From Polyangia bacterium (GTDB lineage Bacteria > Myxococcota_A > Polyangia > Nannocystales > Nannocystaceae), in assembly GCA_030430565.1 (NCBI GenBank), contig JAUIKS010000045.1, positions 27,574 to 91,573 on the forward strand: DNA of 64,000 nt, read 5' to 3'. This document shows, piece after piece, positions 54,361 through 62,603 of this stretch (within the stretch, counting starts at the first letter, position 1; each line of letters starts with the position of its first letter). Position numbers and translations under genes: made by a program. The notes below the pieces were generated by a model. The model saw nothing but the letters and a program-made list of their open reading frames with translations. It did not search any database and was not told where the DNA came from.

Positions 54361-54759
54361 TCACGCTTCACACAGCGGACCGTTGCTCTTGATCTCGACG
54401 TCGCCGACGACGCCGCCGCCGCTCTCGATGTGCTCCACGAGCGCCCACGCGTCCTCGTCAGAGAGCGCGCAGTTGCGCTCGATCCAGATGTCGCCCCCGT
54501 TCATAGAGACGTCGTGCAGCGCCTCGAGCGTGGCGAGCGACGTGTTGTGATCGATGAACAGCGAGCCGAGGTTGGCGAGCGGCTCGAGACCCGCGAGCGA
54601 GGTGAGCGCGTCGTTCTCGGCGATCTTTAGGGAGCCGAGGCTCTGCCACGCGCTTAGATCATGGAGCTTGGGGTTGCCCCAGAGTTCCAGCTGCGAGGCG
54701 TGCTCGAGCGCCTCGAGGCCGTGGAGGCTGAGCAATTCATTGTTGGACGAGATCCCGAG
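54361..54759 (-). pseudogene. C-terminal fragment of a second leucine-rich-repeat lipoprotein
   Basis: About 132 residues with leucine-rich repeats (LLSLHGLEALEHASQLELWGNPKLHDLSAWQSLGSLKIAENDALTSL) ending in SNGPLCEA. No signal peptide or reasonable start precedes it, and a strong terminator sits just upstream, so the 5' part of the gene is gone. It is related to the intact neighbour and probably lost its front at the right end of the element. Confidence 0.75.
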
Positions 54760-54768
54760 TTTCTGATG

Positions 54769-54818
54769 AAAAACGACCCCGACGGGGTGGATGAAAAAAT
54801 CTGAGGGGGGTCGTTTTT
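54769..54818. terminator. Bidirectional terminator near attR
   Basis: AAAAACGACCCC (54769-54780) and GGGGTCGTTTTT (54807-54818) form a perfect 12-bp inverted repeat with a 26-base loop. Each strand ends in a T run, so it can stop transcription from both sides. It isolates the element's cargo from the kinase fragment. Confidence 0.7.
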
Positions 54819-54856
54819 GCCCGCCGTCCCGCGAGCGGTACAAGCGCCGCACGGAG

Positions 54857-54951
54857 CGGATCGATCCAGGCCGTTCAGCCCAGCGTTTCGCTCCCGAGAT
54901 CCGACATTCTCGGGAGCAGATCTGAAAAAGGACGGATCGATTTCGGATCGA
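54857..54951. repeat. Iterated CGGATCGA and hairpin at element right end
   Basis: CGGATCGA occurs three times in 95 bp (54857-54864, 54933-54940, 54944-54951). Between the first two is a 9-bp hairpin, CTCCCGAGA (54891-54899) with TCTCGGGAG (54908-54916). Such short repeats near an attachment site are typical of arm-type integrase or excision-factor sites. An AT-rich patch follows (TTTTTAAAAACCTAAATATT, 54965-54984). Confidence 0.6.
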
Positions 54952-55010
54952 CCCGTGATCCTGCTTTTTAAAAACCTAAATATTCCCCGAATTTCCCCAT
55001 CTAGGAGCGG

Positions 55011-55029
55011 TCCTCGCCAAGATGAGCCA
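55011..55029 (+). other. attR core repeat
   Basis: TCCTCGCCAAGATGAGCCA matches the left-end copy at 18 of 19 positions. It contains the ATG (55022) that opens the orphaned kinase half; AGGAG lies at 55003-55007, 14 bases before it and inside the element. Confidence 0.88.
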
Positions 55030-56539
55030 TGAGCTACGTACACCGTTGAGCGGCGTGATCGGCATGGCCGAGCTGCTTGAGGCGACTTCGCTTTCGAGCG
55101 ATCAGCGTGAGCTGGTCAAGGTGCTTCGGACCAGCGGCGGGAGCTTGTTGGCGATCATCAACGACATCCTAGATTTCTCGAAGATAGAGGCTGGTCAGCT
55201 GGTGCTCGAGGAGCGCATCGTCGACCTGCCCGCGTTGTTGGAGGACGCGCTCGCTGTGCTCGCGCCGGAGGCGGCGCGCAAGGGGCTCGAGCTCCTGTAC
55301 GACGTCGCGGTCGGGGTCCCGACGATGATTCGAGGGGATGAGATTCGCCTTCGGCAGATTGTTTTTAACTTGTTGAGCAACGCGGTTAAGTTCACGGAGG
55401 AGGGCGAGGTGATGTTGGCGGTCACGGCCGACTCGGAGCCGATGCCGGATGGCCGCGTCCAGCTGCGGATCCGCGTCGAGGACACGGGGATCGGGATCCC
55501 CGAGGACCGCATGAACCAGCTGTTTCGATCGTTTAGTCAGGTGGACGCGTCCACGACGCGACGGTTTGGCGGGTCGGGCTTGGGCTTGGCGATCAGTCGC
55601 CGACTCGCGGAGAAGATGGGCGGGACGATCCAGGCGCGCAGCGTGTACGGCAAGGGCTCTACGTTCACGTTCATCGTGTGCATGAAGCCGGTGCTCGAGG
55701 TGGTTGATACGGGCTGGCCGACGTCTCCGGGGGACAGCAGCGCGGCGGTGCTGGGCCGGGATAAGGTCGCGGGCCGCCACGCGCTCGTGGTCGAGCGACA
55801 CGCGCGCGGGCGCGGCTTGCTGGTGACGCTGCTGCGTCGCTGGGGGATGACGGTGACGGCGCGGGCTTCGGTTGAGTCGGTGGAGGACGCGGGTGATTTT
55901 GAGGTCGCGATCGTCAACCCGCGGGGCGCGAAGGCGGAGGCGTTGGCGGAGCTGGCTGGGCGCGCGCCCGTGATCCTGAGCTGCGTGTTTAATGATCCTC
56001 CGGAGCCGCCGCTGGATACGTGGCCGCGGATCTATCGCCCGATCCGCCCGCGCGTGCTCTTGGAGGCGTTGCGACAGGCGTTTCTCGGGGTGCAGGTGGT
56101 GCCGTCGGCGAAGCCGCGACGCGGCTCGGGTCCGCTCGCGCCGCTGCCTCCGGAGATCCGCGGTCTCAAGGTCCTGCTCGCGGAGGACAGCGTGGTTGTG
56201 CAGAAGGTCGCGCTCGGGATGCTGGCGCGCCTTGGGCTCAGCGTCGTGTTGGCGCGAAACGGTCGCGAGGCGATCGAGAAGTGCTGCGAAGAGCGACCGG
56301 CGCTGGTGTTTATGGATATCCACATGCCGGAGTTCAGCGGCCTCGGGGCGACGCAGGCGATTCGCGGCGCGCTGCCGCCCGAGGAGCAGCCGTGGATCAT
56401 CGCGATGACGGCGAGCGCGACGCGAGAGGATCGCGAGCGCTGCCTGGCGGCGGGCATGGATGATTACATTACGAAGCCGTTTCGCGTGCAGACGCTCGTT
56501 GAGGTGCTCGAGCGTTGTCAGCGGCGTCAGGCTTCGTGA
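55022..56539 (+). pseudogene. C-terminal half of the interrupted hybrid kinase (HisKA-HATPase-receiver)
   Basis: 505 residues from the ATG in attR. It starts inside the H-box, MSHELRTPLSGVIGMAELL, and so keeps the phospho-acceptor His and the whole dimerisation domain. An HATPase_c domain follows (NLLSNAVKFTEEGE, VEDTGIGIPEDRMNQLFRSFSQVD, FGGSGLGLAIS), then a degenerate receiver lacking an acceptor Asp (about 250-350) and a full receiver (about 380-500) with LLAEDSVV, MDIHMPEFSG (acceptor Asp) and ITKPF. It continues the receptor fragment that ends at 40651. Because element DNA supplies a promoter-like AT patch and AGGAG, it may be made as a soluble, sensor-less kinase. It is thus 'broken' as a gene but possibly active. 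Confidence 0.92.
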
Positions 56540-57162
56540 CGACGCCGTGACGGGCGCTCGGCGAGCGATCGTTCAGGTGATGAAGCGTCGTCGACCGCGG
56601 CGGTTATGACTTGTTCCTAGCGCGACGGGGCGCTCGGCTTCGGCGGAGAGTAGGGAAATCGCGCGCGGTGACGTAAGATCATCAAGGTGGCCGCTGCTCG
56701 CTGGCGAACTACAACGGCAGCGACAACACGACCTACGTCGATGTCTTCGCGAAGCCCGCTGGCGCGGCGCGCTGGGGTCCGAAGGCGTCGGCGGGTCGGT
56801 TCGGGAGTGGGTGCTCGACTACCCATGACGACGGCTGGTTCGCGGTGGCCGGGAGCGACTGCCAGGACTGCGCGAATGTTGATGGCGACTGGGCCCGGAT
56901 GATGCGGGGGGGCGACTGGCAGTACGGCGGCGCCGACATGCGCGGCGCGAATCAGTTCCCGGGGACAGCGGGGGCGTACTGGCTGGGCTCGGGATCCGCT
57001 GCGCGCGGGATTGAGCGCGCGGGATCGAGCGCGGGGACGCGCGGCGGCGCGCGCCGTCGGTCGTGCGCGTCACGGCGGTGGTGCGCGCGACTCGGATCAT
57101 GTGGTTAGGTAGACATATTCGATCGATCGCGGACGCTCGCGCACGAAGTGAAGAGACACCCA
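56540..57162. other. Long intergenic region with a decayed coding fragment
   Basis: 623 bases between the kinase fragment and the ADYC-like gene. The part at 56677-57000 contains a start-less protein-like stretch described separately. The rest shows no gene. A partial dyad (ATGTGG-TTAGGT-AGACAT) near 57098-57115 has the wrong spacing to count with the recurring family. Confidence 0.55.
56677..57000 (+). pseudogene. Start-less Cys/Trp-rich protein fragment
   Basis: A frame beginning directly after a TAA and lacking any start reads RCSLANYNGSDNTTYVDVFA, then a Cys/Trp/Gly/Asp-rich stretch (FGSGCSTTHDDGWFAVAGSDC, DWARMMRGGDWQYGG). It looks like the middle of an extracellular domain. I do not know the family. 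It is most likely debris of a lost gene. Confidence 0.4.
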
Positions 57163-58935
57163 ATGAAATCGCTCGCACGCACACTGATCATCACCGCCCC
57201 GCTGCTGACGCTGTGCGAGCTCGCCGGCTGCAAGGGAGAGCCGGAGGCCGAGGCGTGTGAGCCCGCTGAGGAGCGCGCAGGCTTCCGCTTTAAGCATGAC
57301 AACTCGTCGACCATGAACGGCTTGACGATCAAGCAGGAGTTTCCGAACGGGCTGCTGACGAGCTCGTCGTTGCTCGCGGGCGAGCAGGTCAACGGCGTGA
57401 CGTTGGTTGCGAGCGAGGGCGTCGACGGTCAGCCGATCGTCGCGGTCGAGCTCAACGACGCGAGCAAGGCGCTGCGGTACCAGACGGCGGGCGGTCCGGC
57501 GTGGCTGTTTGGGCCTGGCGCGTTCCCGATCTCGTTCACGTACGCGCGCGACGACGGCACGCAGGCCGAGGTTCGGATCGAGGAGCCGGTGTACCTGGGC
57601 GATGAGGCCTATGTCGGCGGTCCGATCGAGCACTACCGGACGAGCTATCGACTGCTGCAGGACGGCGTCTGGGGCGAGTACCAGGATGATCTCTGCGCGG
57701 ACGGGAGCGGGGAGCCGGCGGAGGCGGTGCTGGTGAGCGGTGACTGGGACCCCGAGACCGGCGCGAACGACAAGAGCGACGCGCAGGCGATCACGCTCGG
57801 CTGTCGCTACGCGGCGCTCGCCAAGTGCGTGGAGTGGGCGTACCGCTATCAGACCGGCCCGAACGAGTGGGTGCACGAGGCGTGCACGCGCATGGTCCGA
57901 GCGGACTACGCGGGCGACGGCACGTCGTACACGGAGAACGGCACGCGCATCTACGTCGGGGACAGCCTGCTGCTCGTGACGCAGCGCTCGCACCCGGGGT
58001 GGCTGGTCAAAGAGGCAGAGTGGGGGATGAACGGCGCGACCTGCATCAACCGCAGCGCGCTGCGCCAGCAGGACCTGACGGGCTGCGCCGACGATTCGAG
58101 TTGCTTCGCTGGGATCCCGGAGTGCGAGAACACGGACGACCTGACGCCGAGCGACCCGGGCTTGATCATGACCGCGGTCTCGCTGTCGGCCTTCGGCACG
58201 TCGGACTATCTCTACGGCGTGCAGTTCAGCGAGGGCGACCCGGGCTCGACGCTGTTTATGGCGGCGCAGGACGGCAGCGACTTCGAGATCGTCGGGACGA
58301 CGCAGATCCCGGAGGCGGTCGTCGGAGAGACCACGGGTCCCGTGGAGATCGACGCGGTGTTCCAGACGGACTTTGAGGGGCCGATGGGCTTTCAGATCGA
58401 TCGGGAGGGCAATCGCTCGCGGCCGGTGATCCTGTACGGCAACACCGCGGTCGAGCCGACCGGCGCGTGGATCGCCGGCCGGGTGTTCCGCGGCGCGGCG
58501 ATCTCGAGTCAGAACGGTCGGCGCCTGGTGAACGCGATCGCGCCGGAGACCGACGAGCTGTGCCGGATCTGGGCGTTCTCAGGGCTCATCGCGCAGGCCG
58601 AGGGCGGCTGCGAGGCGCTCCCGGTCGACGTCGCCGACGATGTCGATCTCGTCCAGTCCGGGACCGACGGGACGATCACGGTGGTCGAGGGCGGGAACGT
58701 GTGGACGATGGATCCAGAGACCGTCGACATGAAGCAGGTCGCTCGCTACGAGCGGAGCTTCGTCGGCGTCGCGCGTCCGCGGGATGGATCCGAGCTGGTC
58801 GCGACGGACGCGTTGAACGGCGAGCTCGTCCGGCTGCTCATGCCGGAGGGCGACGACGACTGCGTGGGCGAGCTCGAGGTCCTGGCGAAGCTCCCGCCCG
58901 GCGTCGTCGGCGATCTCGCCGGCTCGGCGCCGTAG
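57163..58935 (+). CDS. ADYC-domain-like lipoprotein
   Basis: 590 residues from the ATG at 57163 (GTG five codons earlier is possible). The signal ends in CELAGC. A region at about 205-270 reads LGCRYAALAKCVEWAYRYQTGPNEWVHEACTRMVRADYAGDG, the pattern of the ADYC domain found in many myxobacterial lipoproteins, but the Cys of the name-giving Ala-Asp-Tyr-Cys is Ala here. The C-terminal 300 residues have strand segments consistent with a propeller-like fold. The function of the family is not known. Confidence 0.83.
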   Translation: MKSLARTLIITAPLLTLCELAGCKGEPEAEACEPAEERAGFRFKHDNSSTMNGLTIKQEFPNGLLTSSSLLAGEQVNGVTLVASEGVDGQPIVAVELNDASKALRYQTAGGPAWLFGPGAFPISFTYARDDGTQAEVRIEEPVYLGDEAYVGGPIEHYRTSYRLLQDGVWGEYQDDLCADGSGEPAEAVLVSGDWDPETGANDKSDAQAITLGCRYAALAKCVEWAYRYQTGPNEWVHEACTRMVRADYAGDGTSYTENGTRIYVGDSLLLVTQRSHPGWLVKEAEWGMNGATCINRSALRQQDLTGCADDSSCFAGIPECENTDDLTPSDPGLIMTAVSLSAFGTSDYLYGVQFSEGDPGSTLFMAAQDGSDFEIVGTTQIPEAVVGETTGPVEIDAVFQTDFEGPMGFQIDREGNRSRPVILYGNTAVEPTGAWIAGRVFRGAAISSQNGRRLVNAIAPETDELCRIWAFSGLIAQAEGGCEALPVDVADDVDLVQSGTDGTITVVEGGNVWTMDPETVDMKQVARYERSFVGVARPRDGSELVATDALNGELVRLLMPEGDDDCVGELEVLAKLPPGVVGDLAGSAP

Positions 58936-58948
58936 TGTGAGCGCGCCG

Positions 58949-60940
58949 CTACTTCGCGTAGTGGTGCATGTCGATGAACTGCGTCGCGGAGTGGATCGGG
59001 TGCCCGTTCATCCGGCAGCCGGACGCGCCGGGCTCGGGGTCGGTGGGGTAGTAGAGCCACGGCTCGGTGCTGGGATCGCCGTCGACGACGCCGGGGTGGC
59101 CCGCAGCCGCCTTGTCGTAGCCGCACTTGGAGCCGAGCATGGAGTTCACCATGTACGTGCAGGTCTCGTCGGGGACGATCGCGTAGTGAAGGTGGTGGTT
59201 GTCGGGCCAGTCCTCCTCGGGCCACTCCATGACGGTGCCGATCGCTTGCCCGCGCGTGACCTGATCGTCCGCGTTGACGTAGGGCTCGTCGATGTGCCCG
59301 TAGAACGAGCAGACCCGGGTGCCGTCGCCCAGCTCGTGCTCGATCAGGATGATGTGCTTGTACGCCGAGCCGTTGGGGTCCTGGACCAGGACCTTGCCGT
59401 CGGCGACCGCGTAGAAGTCCTGGTAGGCGCCCTGCGCCGAGCCGAGATCGCTGGCGAGGTGATTGCCGTTGTACCAGTCGTTGCTGATGTGGACGCCGAG
59501 GCCGCGCCAGTAGCCCCAGCCGCCGGCGGGGGAGGTCGTCTTGTCGCCGAGCGGGAAGCCGAAGCCGAGCAGGCCGTCGCCGGTGTCGCCGCCGGTCGAT
59601 GTGGTGGTCGAGCTCGACGAGCCCGTGCTCGAGCCGTCGGTCGAGGTGCCGGTAGAGCTGCCGCTGGAGGAGCCGGTCGAGTCCCCGCCGGTGCTGGTGG
59701 TCGGGTCTGGGGGCGGCTCGTCGCAGCTGCCGACGTTCACCCAGCCCGCGGGCGCGCACTCCCAGCGTTGGTTTTGATTGCCGCAGACCTGCATGCCGCA
59801 GAAGGTGCTGTTGGGGTCGATCGGGTTATTGTTCTGATCAAGGCCCGAGGAGCACTTGCAGGAGACGTCAGGGGAGGGCTGGAGCGGGCAGCTGACCTCG
59901 GTGTTGAACCAGCCGTTCTGTAGACAGGAGAAGAACGTGCCCTCGAGGCTGCATACCCGGAATTCGCACTCGGTCACCCCGGTCGGGATCGGGACGTTGT
60001 TGTGGTTGATCCCCTGGGCGCAGGAGCACGCGTTCTGGCCGCAGCTGAGCCCGTTGACCGTCTTCCAGCCCTCGCTCGTGCACTCGTGGATCGCGTCGTC
60101 GAGGCCGCAGACCCGGAAGCCGCAGTGGGTCTGATCGACGGGGATCGGCGTGCCGTCGTGATAGATGCCCTGTTCGCAAGAGCATGTGTTCTGCTCGATC
60201 CCCTCGGGCACGGTGTCCCAGAAGTCGGCGCCGTGGCGGACGAGCAGGTTCTCGGTCGAGCTCTGGTAGACCTTGTGGAGATACGCCGGTCCGCGCTTCC
60301 CGGTCGTCCCGGGCGGGTGGTACGCGGTCGCCAGCACGGTCAGCCAGGCTTCGAAGTCGTCGGTATCCTGCTGCAGCGCGTTGATCCAGTTGATCATCTC
60401 CGCGTCGTCGGCCCACAGCGGCGTGAACTGGGCGTCGGCCCGCAGCGCGTCGAGGATTCGATCGACGCCGGCCTCGATGTTGCCGCGCTCCGTCAAGGGG
60501 TCGTAGCCGCGCGCGAGCGCGTCGTCGAGGTTGACCTGGAACATGCCGACGCCGGCCGCCATCTCGCAGCGACGCAGCGTCGGGCCGTCGTCGCAGTCGG
60601 GCGAGCTCGGGCCCTCGCAGGCCCACTCGGCCTCGTTCGCGCAGTGCTTGATCCCGGCGCTCTCGTGGCGTGCGACCGCCGCGAAGGGCAGCGTGTTGAG
60701 GATGCCGCGCTCGCTGAGGACCTGCTTGATCAGCTCGAGACGTGAGAGCTCGAGCTCGCTGTCGCCGCCCGCGCCCGTGTCCTCTGGCTGCTCGCCCGAG
60801 TCGCCGTCGGAGGTGCTGGGCTCGCCGAGCGAGCCCCCCGACTCGCTGCCGGCGGTGGTGTTCGCGTCGTCGTCAGCGCACGCGCCGAACGTGAGGCCGA
60901 GCAGCGCCGCGAGCGCAAAGTGAGGTGTCCGTATAGCCAT
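58949..60940 (-). CDS. Lipoprotein with lytic-transglycosylase-like and M23 peptidase domains
   Basis: 663 residues from the ATG at 60940 (lipobox FGAC). After an acidic linker, residues about 70-230 resemble a lysozyme/SLT-type transglycosylase: AVARHESAGIKHC carries the likely catalytic Glu, and GVGMFQVNLDD the usual follow-up motif. Three Cys-rich repeats come next (about 250-400, each like CSCEQGIYHDGTPIPVDQTHCGFRVC), then a Ser/Thr linker and a C-terminal M23 endopeptidase with NHLASDLG and the HLHYAI metal motif. Cutting both glycan and peptide links suggests an enzyme for remodelling or attacking peptidoglycan, perhaps of prey. A dyad lies 42 bp before the start. Confidence 0.83.
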   Translation of the reverse strand: MAIRTPHFALAALLGLTFGACADDDANTTAGSESGGSLGEPSTSDGDSGEQPEDTGAGGDSELELSRLELIKQVLSERGILNTLPFAAVARHESAGIKHCANEAEWACEGPSSPDCDDGPTLRRCEMAAGVGMFQVNLDDALARGYDPLTERGNIEAGVDRILDALRADAQFTPLWADDAEMINWINALQQDTDDFEAWLTVLATAYHPPGTTGKRGPAYLHKVYQSSTENLLVRHGADFWDTVPEGIEQNTCSCEQGIYHDGTPIPVDQTHCGFRVCGLDDAIHECTSEGWKTVNGLSCGQNACSCAQGINHNNVPIPTGVTECEFRVCSLEGTFFSCLQNGWFNTEVSCPLQPSPDVSCKCSSGLDQNNNPIDPNSTFCGMQVCGNQNQRWECAPAGWVNVGSCDEPPPDPTTSTGGDSTGSSSGSSTGTSTDGSSTGSSSSTTTSTGGDTGDGLLGFGFPLGDKTTSPAGGWGYWRGLGVHISNDWYNGNHLASDLGSAQGAYQDFYAVADGKVLVQDPNGSAYKHIILIEHELGDGTRVCSFYGHIDEPYVNADDQVTRGQAIGTVMEWPEEDWPDNHHLHYAIVPDETCTYMVNSMLGSKCGYDKAAAGHPGVVDGDPSTEPWLYYPTDPEPGASGCRMNGHPIHSATQFIDMHHYAK

Positions 60941-60980
60941 ATTCAAACCTGCCGGGGTGATGGTACCCCGCGCGCTATGA

Positions 60981-61000
60981 AGTGTCTCTATAGACATGTT
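60981..61000. promoter_or_regulatory. Dyad TGTCT-CTAT-AGACA
   Basis: AGTGTCT-CTAT-AGACATGTT (core 60983-60996, perfect 5-bp arms) lies about 42 bp upstream of the peptidoglycan hydrolase start. The spacer and right arm agree with the palindrome before lipoprotein A at all but one position. Confidence 0.55.
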
Positions 61001-61022
61001 TTGGGTCGGCCCCGGGGACGGC

Positions 61023-61121
61023 TCACTGGCTGAGGATCGAGAACTCGATCCGGAGGTTCTTCGCGCGGCCCTCGCGGGCCTTGTTGGTGGCGACCGGCTC
61101 GCGCGTGCCGGTGAGGAGCGT
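61023..61121 (-). pseudogene. C-terminal scrap of an OmpA-family protein
   Basis: The minus strand reads ...LLTGTREPVATNKAREGRAKNLRIEFSILSQ-stop, which is the classic end of OmpA/Pal-type peptidoglycan-binding domains (compare PIADNKTEEGRAKNRRVEF). Nothing upstream continues the domain, so only about 33 residues remain. It shows that a gene was lost or cut here. Confidence 0.7.
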
Positions 61122-61365
61122 TGACGTCGCGCGCGCGCGGTCGTTTCGTGATCTCGTGTTCGAACCAGCTACTCGGCGGGCAGCCGGTCCCGCGCTTGAA
61201 CAATTTGTCACAGGTGCGCGCAGCGGCGGGCGGGCGCGACAGGCCCGCGAGCCGCAGCTGGCGGAATTACGCGTCGTTTACACACTGCGTACGAAGCGAG
61301 TACCCAGGCCGATTATCGTAGTGACGTACCCCCCGCGCAGGAGCGCGCACCTCGACGAGTCCATC

Positions 61366-62553
61366 ATGAACCTCCGGAATCTACTGACCACGATCCCCCT
61401 CGCTCTCACCGTCGCGTGCTTCGCGTGCGACGCCGACCCCGACACCGCCGAGCTCGACGCCTCGATCGAGCTCCCGGCCGAGGCGGACGGAGCGGGTCCT
61501 CTACACCACGGTGAGCACAAGCGCGGACACAAGCGCTTCTCTGCCGACCAGCTCTGCGAGCTCGTGAGCTGCACCGACGACCAGCTCGCCCAGGTGGGCG
61601 CGCTGATGGAAGAAGCCCGCGAGCGGCGAGCGGCCGCGCGCGCGGCCCACGAGGCGGGCGAAGGCTCGCGCGCGGAGTCGATGAAGACGGCGAACGCCGA
61701 GCTGGCGGCGCGGTTTCGCGGCGACGCGCTGACGGTCGCTGATCTCGAGGCGTACCGTGAGAGCATGCACAGCGAGCACAAGTCGCGCGGCGACGGAGCG
61801 CGCGGCGAGAGCCAAGACGCGCTGCTGCTCGGGCTGCACTCGATCCTCACGCCGGAGCAGCGCGCGACGTTGGCGGACGAGGGACTTCGAAAGCTGATGA
61901 AGCACGGCAAGCACGGCAAGCACGGCAAGCACGGCAAGCACGGCAAGCACGGCAAGCACGGCAAGCACAGCAAGGGTGAGCACGGCGAGCACGGAAAGCA
62001 CGGCGAGCGCGGCGAGCATCACAAGGGCGGCTTTGAGACGCTCTGCGCGGTCGTCGAGTGCAGCGATGCGCAGCGCGCTGAGCTGACGGCGATGGCCGAG
62101 GCCAAGCGCGCGGCGCATAAGGCCGAGCGCGAGGCGGCCAAAGAAGCCGGCGCGGATCCCCACGAGGAGCACAAGCAGGAGCGCAAGGCGGCGAAGGACG
62201 CGCTCCAGCAGGCGTTCCGCGGTGACGGTTTCTCGCAGGCTGATCTCGACGCCTTCCACGGGAGCATGCGCGCGGGAGACGGCGAGCGCGGAGCGCATCG
62301 ACACGGCGGTCACAGCGAGATGATCGTGGCGATCCACGGCTTGCTGTCGCCCGAGCAGCGCGAGCTGGCGGCGCAGCGGATCGAGGCGGAGGGCCTGCAC
62401 GCGTTCCTCGGAAAGCGCGGCAAGCACGGCAAGCACGGTAAGCGCGGCAAGCACGGTAAGCGCGGCAAGCACGGCAAGCACGGCAAGCACGGTAAGCGCG
62501 GCGAGCACGGCGAGCACGGTCAGGGTGAACTCGGCGCGCGAGCCCACGGGTAG
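61366..62553 (+). CDS. Spy/CpxP-like protein with His-Gly-Lys repeats
   Basis: 395 residues from the ATG at 61366. A signal (NLRNLLTTIPLALTVACFAC) suggests export, possibly with lipidation. The protein has two copies of a helical unit with Cys pairs (QLCELVSCTDDQLAQV; TLCAVVECSDAQRAEL), and each copy contains an LTPEQR- or LSPEQR-type motif, the LTxxQ sign of the Spy/CpxP family of periplasmic chaperones and metal-stress proteins. Each unit is followed by a Lys-His-Gly or Lys-Arg-Gly tract. The many His would bind metals such as Ni, Zn or Cu. CpxP-like proteins are classical Cpx targets, but I found no GTAAA-N5-GTTTG site before this gene. Confidence 0.8.
   Translation: MNLRNLLTTIPLALTVACFACDADPDTAELDASIELPAEADGAGPLHHGEHKRGHKRFSADQLCELVSCTDDQLAQVGALMEEARERRAAARAAHEAGEGSRAESMKTANAELAARFRGDALTVADLEAYRESMHSEHKSRGDGARGESQDALLLGLHSILTPEQRATLADEGLRKLMKHGKHGKHGKHGKHGKHGKHGKHSKGEHGEHGKHGERGEHHKGGFETLCAVVECSDAQRAELTAMAEAKRAAHKAEREAAKEAGADPHEEHKQERKAAKDALQQAFRGDGFSQADLDAFHGSMRAGDGERGAHRHGGHSEMIVAIHGLLSPEQRELAAQRIEAEGLHAFLGKRGKHGKHGKRGKHGKRGKHGKHGKHGKRGEHGEHGQGELGARAHG
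61900..61962 (+). repeat. 7 x Lys-His-Gly coding repeat
   Basis: Seven units of AAG-CAC-GGC, then degenerate copies (AAGCACAGC, GAGCACGGC). It encodes the first metal-binding-like tract. Confidence 0.92.
62413..62502 (+). repeat. 10 x Lys-(His/Arg)-Gly coding repeat
   Basis: Ten 9-bp units alternating CAC and CGC at the middle codon, encoding the second tract. The His content is lower than in the first tract. Confidence 0.92.
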
Positions 62554-62573
62554 CCGGCGAATCAAGAAGCACA

Positions 62574-62603
62574 GCGCGCGCTGACCCTTGGGTCAGCGCG
62601 CGC
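62574..62603. terminator. Strong hairpin between convergent genes
   Basis: GCGCGCGCTGACCC and GGGTCAGCGCGCGC form a perfect 14-bp stem with a 2-base loop. It lies 20 bp after the Spy-like gene and overlaps the end of the broken integrase. CGTTT follows on the plus strand. Confidence 0.7.

Larger units (their letters stand above)
40605..55029. mobile_element. 14.4-kb integrated element in a kinase H-box, carrying a RiPP cluster
   Basis: The ends are marked by the 19-bp repeat TCCTCGCCAA[C/G]ATGAGCCA. Outside the ends, the two halves of one hybrid histidine kinase gene join in frame. Inside, 118 bp from the left end, lies a tyrosine recombinase gene pointing inward. The cargo includes two radical SAM enzymes, a sulfotransferase, a small peptide gene and several lipoproteins. 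The right end has a terminator and repeated short sequences. No conjugation or replication genes are seen, so it would need help to move between cells. This is an inference from gene order and junctions; excision has not been shown. Confidence 0.88.

Noticed and set aside
57098..57115. ATGTGG-TTAGGT-AGACAT as a further dyad family member
   Set aside because: The spacer is six bases rather than four and the left arm has a mismatch.
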